A stretch of 17,877 nucleotides of DNA, taken from the NCBI GenBank assembly GCA_946408315.1, contig CAMJRV010000011.1, forward strand, positions 1-17,877, written 5' to 3'. The translations under genes and the position numbers were made by a program. A model generated the notes under the pieces. The model did no database searches, was not told the origin of the DNA, and worked only from the letters and a program-made list of their open reading frames with translations. This document shows, one piece after another, positions 13,808 to 17,877 of this stretch (positions are counted from its first letter, which is position 1; every line of letters begins with the position of its first letter). This DNA comes from an uncultured Bacillota bacterium. GTDB lineage: Bacteria; Bacillota; Clostridia; Peptostreptococcales; Anaerovoracaceae.

Positions 13808-14485
13808 TTATTTCTTTTCCCTGCGGAAGCACATGAACCAATCCAGGCAATACTGATCATCGTTCTGATTTTCCATACGCTCTTTCGCAGTACCGCAAGA
13901 GCCGGCAGTGGGAACGATGACATCGTCGCCTGGGCGCCAGTCGGCCGGGGTTGCGACACCGTCGCTGTCCGCCTTTTGCAGCGCAAGGATGATCCGCTTG
14001 ATCTCATCGAAGTTTCGTCCGGTGGAAAGGGGATAATACAGGATGGTTCTGATCTTTCCGTTGGGATCGATCACGAATACGGCGCGCACGGCCTGGGTAT
14101 TGGACTGTCCGGGCTGTATCATTCCATATTTGTTGGCAACCTCCATTCTGATATCTTCAATCAGAGGGAACTTGACCTCAACGTTCTTTTTTCCGTTCCA
14201 CTCAAGCTCCTGAATCTTGCGCAGCCACGCGATATGTGCGTAAAGAGAATCTACGGAAAGACCGATAAGCTCGGTATTCATCGCCTTAAATTCCTCCGCC
14301 ATGGACGCGAAGGTCATGAACTCAGTGGTGCAGACAGGAGTAAAGTCCGCGGGGTGGGAAAACAGGATCACCCATTTCCCGCTGAAATCTTCCGGGAAAT
14401 TGATCTCTCCCTGTGTGGTTACGGCGTGAAAGCTTGGGGCGGTATCGCCGATCAAGGGCATTCTGGTTACTTTGATTTCTTCCAT
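13808..14485 (-). CDS. Prx6-class peroxiredoxin with extra C-terminal cysteines
   Basis: Cytoplasmic thiol peroxidase of 225 residues reducing H2O2 or organic peroxides. The active site PADFTPVCTTE gives T49 and peroxidatic C52, and R134 (QAVRAVFVID) completes the triad. The long C-terminal arm (WRPGDDVIVPTAG) is typical of the 1-Cys/Prx6 subfamily. Three more cysteines occur at C197, C213 and C219; the last two lie in YCLDWFMCFRREKK. In some archaeal Prx6-like enzymes C-terminal cysteines resolve the sulfenate, so a 2-Cys cycle is possible here. The ATG follows AAAGGAGAACACGAAA. It lies 125 nt downstream of the CoA-disulfide reductase gene, with no terminator between, so shared transcription is possible. 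A strong terminator follows it. Confidence 0.95.
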   Translation of the reverse strand: MEEIKVTRMPLIGDTAPSFHAVTTQGEINFPEDFSGKWVILFSHPADFTPVCTTEFMTFASMAEEFKAMNTELIGLSVDSLYAHIAWLRKIQELEWNGKKNVEVKFPLIEDIRMEVANKYGMIQPGQSNTQAVRAVFVIDPNGKIRTILYYPLSTGRNFDEIKRIILALQKADSDGVATPADWRPGDDVIVPTAGSCGTAKERMENQNDDQYCLDWFMCFRREKK

Positions 14486-14502
14486 TTTCGTGTTCTCCTT
14501 TC

Positions 14503-14532
14503 ATTGTTTACAATTGACCGATTGATCCGGTC
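14503..14532. promoter_or_regulatory. Two adjacent small dyads upstream of the peroxiredoxin gene
   Basis: ATTGT-TT-ACAAT (14503-14514) and GACCG-attgatc-CGGTC (14516-14532) stand side by side just before the ribosome binding site. No clear -35/-10 pair was found in the 125-nt gap, and neither dyad fits the PerR consensus. A regulator site or short hairpins are both possible. Confidence 0.3.
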
Positions 14533-14610
14533 TTTTAGGGTCGGTCGGTTTCAGACTTTTTTACAGTTGCCCTTTGTCCGGCCTTCCTCTTCTTCATGAT
14601 ATTCTTATTT

Positions 14611-16305
14611 TTATATCTTAATTCCACACGGATGCGCCGGAGCGCCGTCAAAGGCGCAGTCCCCCACCACAACCTCGTAGAAGCGATATCCTCCCGAAAG
14701 ATTGAGGCAATCAAATCCGTTTTGAGAGAGGATTCTGCAGGCAAGGTAGCTGCGGAGCCCGCTCTGGCAGTGAACGTACAGCGTTTTCGTCCGGTCGAGC
14801 TGCGGCAGCCTCTCTCTCAGGGAATCCAGAGGAATGTGAACCGCTCCGGCAATCCGTCCCTCCGCGTACTCTTCCTCCGTACGCACATCGAGAAGCAGGG
14901 CATTTTCATCCTTCCGCACAGCCTCCACATCGTGCCAGTGAAATTGTCGCACTTTGTCCGTGATCAGGTTTTCTATGGCAAAGCCGGCCATATTCACCGG
15001 ATCCTTTGCAGAAGAAAACGGTGGTGCATAACAGAGCTCCAGCTCCGCAAGATCGTAAGCGGTCATGCCAGCCCGTATGGCAGCAGCGATCACATCCGCA
15101 CGCTTGTCAACTCCGTCAAAACCCACAAGCTGCGCTCCCAGAATCCGCCCGGTCTTCTTCTCAAAGATGGTCTTGATGCTGATATTGTTTGCTCCCGGAT
15201 AATAGGTAGCATGGGAAGCGGAATAGGTCTGAATTTTGTCGTAGTCGATTCCGGCTACCTTCGCACTGTTTTCGTTGAGTCCGGTGGAAGCCACGGTCAT
15301 GTCGAAGAGTTTCAGGATGCTCGATCCCTGGGACCCCCGGTACACGCTGTCGATTCCGCAGATATTGTCCGCCGCAATCCGGCCCTGCTTGTTGGCAGGC
15401 CCTGCCAGCGGAATATAGGAAGGCATTGCGCTGACCTGATGCTTTACCTCCACCGCGTCCCCGACGGCGTAAATATTCTCGTCGGAAGTGCGCATATAAT
15501 CATCCACGAGGATGGCTCCCCGGGGATTTGTGCCGATGCCGGCGCTCTTTGCAAGGGCGCTGTCCGGCCGGACTCCTACCGACATCAATACCATATCGGT
15601 CTGCAGGACACCGCCGTTATCCAGTTCCACAGCCAGTGCAGATTCGCCCGGATGGAATGATTTCACTGCGCGGCCCAGAAGCAGTTCGATTCCTTCATGC
15701 CGCAGATACCGGTGTACCTCGCAGGCCATATCGTAATCGATAGGGCCGATCACATGATCCGCGAACTCCACGATCGTGACGGCAATCCCGGCGTGGGTAA
15801 GGTTCTCCGCCATCTCCAGACCGATAAAACCGCCTCCGACGACGACCGCCGTTTTGGGCTGCGTTTTTCGGATATATTCGTGGATCTGATACGTGTCAGG
15901 AATGGTTCGCAGCGTGAAAATCCGCTTATCCTCTATTCCGGGAAGCGGCGGCCGCACGGGCTCCGCGCCGGGCGACAGGATCAGTTTATCGTAGGATTCC
16001 TCGTAATCCTCCTCTTTTTCATGGTCCCGTATCCGGACGACCTTACGGGCGGCGTCGATGGCGGCCGCCTCATGGCGCACCCGCACATCTACAGCAAAAC
16101 GGCTCTGAAAACTCTGGGGAGTTTGAAGGGTGAGGTCATCTTTTTCCGTTATCTCACCGCCGATATAATAGGGCAGGCCGCAATTGGCATAGGAAATGTA
16201 CTCGCCCCGCTCCAACAGAATGATTTCCGCCTTTTCATCCAGCCTGCGCAGGCGCGCCGCTGCGGATGCGCCTCCGGCCACCCCGCCGACAATGATTGTT
16301 TTCAT
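14611..16305 (-). CDS. CoA-disulfide reductase fused to a C-terminal rhodanese domain
   Basis: FAD/NAD(P)H-dependent reductase of 564 residues in the CoADR-RHD class, which reduces CoA disulfide or CoA persulfide/polysulfide. The N-terminal FAD motif is IIVGGVAGGASAAARLRRL. The single redox-active cysteine is C42 in YISYANCGLPYYIGG. The NAD(P)H motif is VVVGGGFIGLEMAENL, and the second FAD motif ends at NIYAVGDAVEV. The dimerisation domain spans about 320-445. The rhodanese domain (about 465-550) carries C513 in the loop CQSGLRS. The start MKTIIVGG is used because it overlaps the upstream rhodanese stop by ATGA; the open frame continues 31 codons back inside that gene. It acts with the stand-alone rhodanese as one operon in persulfide or thiol redox balance. 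Confidence 0.95.
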   Translation of the reverse strand: MKTIIVGGVAGGASAAARLRRLDEKAEIILLERGEYISYANCGLPYYIGGEITEKDDLTLQTPQSFQSRFAVDVRVRHEAAAIDAARKVVRIRDHEKEEDYEESYDKLILSPGAEPVRPPLPGIEDKRIFTLRTIPDTYQIHEYIRKTQPKTAVVVGGGFIGLEMAENLTHAGIAVTIVEFADHVIGPIDYDMACEVHRYLRHEGIELLLGRAVKSFHPGESALAVELDNGGVLQTDMVLMSVGVRPDSALAKSAGIGTNPRGAILVDDYMRTSDENIYAVGDAVEVKHQVSAMPSYIPLAGPANKQGRIAADNICGIDSVYRGSQGSSILKLFDMTVASTGLNENSAKVAGIDYDKIQTYSASHATYYPGANNISIKTIFEKKTGRILGAQLVGFDGVDKRADVIAAAIRAGMTAYDLAELELCYAPPFSSAKDPVNMAGFAIENLITDKVRQFHWHDVEAVRKDENALLLDVRTEEEYAEGRIAGAVHIPLDSLRERLPQLDRTKTLYVHCQSGLRSYLACRILSQNGFDCLNLSGGYRFYEVVVGDCAFDGAPAHPCGIKI

Positions 16306-16640
16306 GCTCCGACCTTCCTCTCTAGCTTTCCCCGCCACTGCATTATGCCGCCGATATTCGTAACGTCCGTATATCCAAGCCTTTCCATCATCATGCACGC
16401 CTGAAAACTCCGAGCTCCGCTATGACAGTATACAAAGATGCGCGCATCCTTTTCCGGAATTGCCTGCACTACTCCGGTGATCCGGTCAAGGGGCAGGTTG
16501 ATGCTTCCTGGGATATGGCCTGATGCGAACTCTTCTCCGGTTCTTACATCGAGCAGATAGATGGATTTATCCGATGCGAGCTCTCGCTCGGCTTCTCTCA
16601 TGGAAATGGACGAAACGGGTTTTTTAAAATTAAAAAACAT
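16302..16640 (-). CDS. Stand-alone rhodanese-like sulfurtransferase
   Basis: Single-domain rhodanese of 112 residues that would carry a persulfide on C72. The active loop is CHSGARS (72-78). Family features include LLDVRTGEEFASGHIPGSINLPL and the final IGGIMQW. The N-terminus MFFNFKKPVSSISMREA has no signal peptide, so it is cytoplasmic. The ATG follows AAAGGAGGGATCACC. It is first in a two-gene operon, overlapping the CoA-disulfide reductase start by four bases. That reductase already has its own rhodanese domain, so the pair likely relays sulfane sulfur. The upstream region carries three tandem hairpin repeats and a dyad, suggesting regulated expression. Confidence 0.94.
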   Translation of the reverse strand: MFFNFKKPVSSISMREAERELASDKSIYLLDVRTGEEFASGHIPGSINLPLDRITGVVQAIPEKDARIFVYCHSGARSFQACMMMERLGYTDVTNIGGIMQWRGKLERKVGA

Positions 16641-16658
16641 GGTGATCCCTCCTTTGAT

Positions 16659-16736
16659 GGTCTCTGTATGTCAGACCTTCGCCTTATGGCCCCAGTGTGC
16701 CGGAACCTCTGCTTTATGGTCCCAGTGTATCAGACC
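16659..16736. repeat. Three tandem 29-30 bp degenerate repeats, each with internal dyad symmetry
   Basis: Units begin at 16659, 16688 and 16718. On the plus strand they start GGTCTCTGTATGTCAGACC, GGCCCCAGTGTGCCGGAACC and GGTCCCAGTGTATCAGACC. A CTTAT or CTTTAT linker precedes the second and third. Within each unit the ends pair (GGTCT/AGACC; GGCCCC/GGAACC with G-U pairs in RNA; GGTC/GACC). The first unit ends 19 nt from the rhodanese start, next to its ribosome binding site. A possible fourth, very diverged unit may lie at about 16740-16765. Function is unknown; repeated regulator sites or RNA hairpins in the leader are possible. Confidence 0.6.
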
Positions 16737-16757
16737 GCATTCCGCCTTTCCGTGACA

Positions 16758-16777
16758 TTGTTACCGAGGGGTAACAA
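16758..16777. promoter_or_regulatory. 8-4-8 dyad, possible operator for the rhodanese operon
   Basis: TTGTTACC-GAGG-GGTAACAA is a perfect eight-base inverted repeat, partly overlapping the U-tract of the galE terminator. It lies 118 nt upstream of the rhodanese start. No confident -35/-10 pair was found near it. On the RNA level it could also form a second hairpin after the galE terminator. Confidence 0.45.
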
Positions 16778-16813
16778 AAAAACGCCCCAAAATTTCATAA
16801 GAAATTCTGAGGC
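16775..16813 (-). terminator. Intrinsic terminator after galE
   Basis: On the minus strand GCCTCAGAATTTC (16813-16801) pairs with GAAATTTTGGGGC (16796-16784), using two G-U pairs, around a TTAT loop. A TTTTTTT run (16782-16776) follows. It ends galE transcription and isolates the rhodanese operon. Confidence 0.87.
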
Positions 16814-16861
16814 GAATTCTGATACGGTTTATGAAAAATTCAGAGACGTTTACCGCTCTGC

Positions 16862-17875
16862 CTATTCTTTATAGCCCTTTGGATTTTTCTGCTGCCAGTT
16901 CCATGAATCACGGCACATTTCCTGTAAGTCTCTCTTGGCAGACCAGGACAGCTCCAGCCTTGCCTTTTCGGGGTCCGCATAGCAGGCAGCGATGTCGCCG
17001 GGCCTTCTTTCCGTAATCTCATAGGGAATCGCTCTCCCCACAGCCTTCGAAAATGCGTCAATCACTTCCAGCACGCTGTAGCCCTTTCCCGTGCCCAGGT
17101 TGTATACCTGCAAGCCGCAGTTCTGATCCAGCTTGTTCAGCGCGGCCAGATGGCCTTCCGCCAGGTCGTCCACATGAACGTAATCCCGTACTCCGGTCCC
17201 GTCCGCAGTGGGATAATCTCCGCCGAAAACCCTGACTTTGTCGAGCTTGCCGATGGCCACCTGGGCAATATACGGCACCAGATTGTTCGGGATCCCGTTG
17301 GGGTCTTCTCCGATATCGCCGCTGGGATGCGCGCCGATGGGGTTGAAATACCGCAAAAGCGCGATATTCCAGGCAGGATTGGAAGCATAGAGGTCCCTGA
17401 GAATATTTTCGATCATCAGCTTCGTCCTTCCGTAGGGATTCGTTGCGGAAAGAGGATGATCCTCCCCAATGGGAACCGTCTCCGGATTGCCGTAGACCGT
17501 CGCCGAGGAGCTGAACACCAGCTTCTTCACTCCATACTCCCTCATCGCATTCAATAGCGAAATCGTAGAGAAAAGATTATTTTCGTAGTATTTGAGCGGC
17601 TCGGCCACCGATTCTCCCACGGCTTTATAACCCGCAAAATGTACGACGCCCGAGATGGGATGAGCTCTGAAAATGCGCTCTAAAGCTTCCCTGTCGCGGA
17701 GATCCTCACAGTAAAACGGAAACTCCCTGCCGGTAAGCTTCCCCACCCGCAGGACCGCCTCCCGGCTTGAATTGCTCAGGTTGTCGATTACAACGATATC
17801 ATGTCCGGCCTCCAGAAGCTTCACGCACGTGTGACTTCCGATATAACCGGCTCCTCCGGTAACAAGTATAGACAA
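16862..17875 (-). CDS. galE: UDP-glucose 4-epimerase
   Basis: Cytoplasmic short-chain dehydrogenase-type enzyme interconverting UDP-glucose and UDP-galactose. It has 337 residues, the usual GalE length (about 330-340). The NAD motif is TGGAGYIGSH (6-15). The catalytic S124 lies in FSSSATVYG, and Y148 and K152 in NPYGRTK. LRYFNPIGAHPSGDIGEDP and RRPGDIAACYADPEKA are typical C-terminal segments. The frame begins with TTG (17875), which would encode the start of MSILVTGG, the normal N-terminus. Only two bases lie beyond it, so the ribosome site cannot be seen and a start outside the window cannot be excluded. A strong terminator follows. It has no evident functional link to the sulfur genes downstream. 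Confidence 0.95.
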   Translation of the reverse strand: MSILVTGGAGYIGSHTCVKLLEAGHDIVVIDNLSNSSREAVLRVGKLTGREFPFYCEDLRDREALERIFRAHPISGVVHFAGYKAVGESVAEPLKYYENNLFSTISLLNAMREYGVKKLVFSSSATVYGNPETVPIGEDHPLSATNPYGRTKLMIENILRDLYASNPAWNIALLRYFNPIGAHPSGDIGEDPNGIPNNLVPYIAQVAIGKLDKVRVFGGDYPTADGTGVRDYVHVDDLAEGHLAALNKLDQNCGLQVYNLGTGKGYSVLEVIDAFSKAVGRAIPYEITERRPGDIAACYADPEKARLELSWSAKRDLQEMCRDSWNWQQKNPKGYKE

Positions 17876-17877
17876 AG

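Noticed and set aside
14503..14514. PerR or cre box before the peroxiredoxin gene
   Set aside because: The dyad ATTGT-TT-ACAAT departs from both consensus sequences at key positions.
14596..15660. Long plus-strand open frame (354 codons) opposite the CoA-disulfide reductase
   Set aside because: It is antisense to a well-supported enzyme gene, has no ribosome site, and its translation shows no recognisable family. It is a by-product of codon bias.
16659..16736. CRISPR-like array
   Set aside because: Only three degenerate units with no unique spacers between them, and no cas genes in the window.

Overview
The window suggests an anaerobic or microaerotolerant Firmicute of the Clostridia, perhaps a peptide- or purine-using member of the Eubacteriales. 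The basis is GGAGG-type ribosome binding sites, sigma-A-like promoters, U-tailed terminators, TTG and GTG starts, a clostridial-type BMP lipoprotein transporter, copper-amine-oxidase-like stalk-domain surface proteins, bacteriohemerythrin, CheX and a yybP-ykoY (Mn2+) riboswitch. The genus cannot be fixed from the sequence alone. Almost everything is on the minus strand; only the ferritin and the Mn2+ exporter read on the plus strand. No mobile element, CRISPR array, tRNA or rRNA was seen.

Layout. 1-3324 (minus): nucleoside-type BMP ABC transporter, lipoprotein then ATPase then permease (permease cut by the window edge). 3574-4146 (minus): xanthine phosphoribosyltransferase, directly upstream of the transporter. 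4357-4869 (plus): ferritin, with its promoter region divergent from xpt. 4914-5022: a 109-nt, highly structured inverted repeat between convergent genes. 5074-5948 (minus): bacteriohemerythrin and CheX, with stop and start codons overlapping by one base. 6091-8956 (minus): two secreted stalk-domain proteins. 9059-10029 (plus): promoter, yybP-ykoY riboswitch, terminator and a UPF0016/GDT1-family Mn2+ exporter. 10001-13634 (minus): three-subunit molybdenum hydroxylase (Mo, FAD and 2x[2Fe-2S] subunits). 13808-14485 (minus): Prx6-type peroxiredoxin. 14611-16640 (minus): stand-alone rhodanese followed by a CoA-disulfide reductase/rhodanese fusion, preceded by an unusual array of three hairpin repeats and a dyad. 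16862-17875 (minus): UDP-glucose 4-epimerase.

How the genes may work together (inference). Two themes recur. The first is purine handling: nucleoside uptake, xanthine salvage and possibly xanthine or purine hydroxylation. The second is protection against oxygen and metals: ferritin, hemerythrin, Mn2+ efflux, peroxiredoxin, and a CoA-disulfide/persulfide reductase with rhodaneses. The hemerythrin-CheX pair could link oxygen or iron status to motility. No wholly new multi-gene system is evident. The least explained parts are non-coding: the 4914-5022 hairpin, the three-unit repeat array at 16659-16736, and several near-perfect dyads in promoter regions. The C-terminal part of the 398-aa stalk protein is also unassigned.
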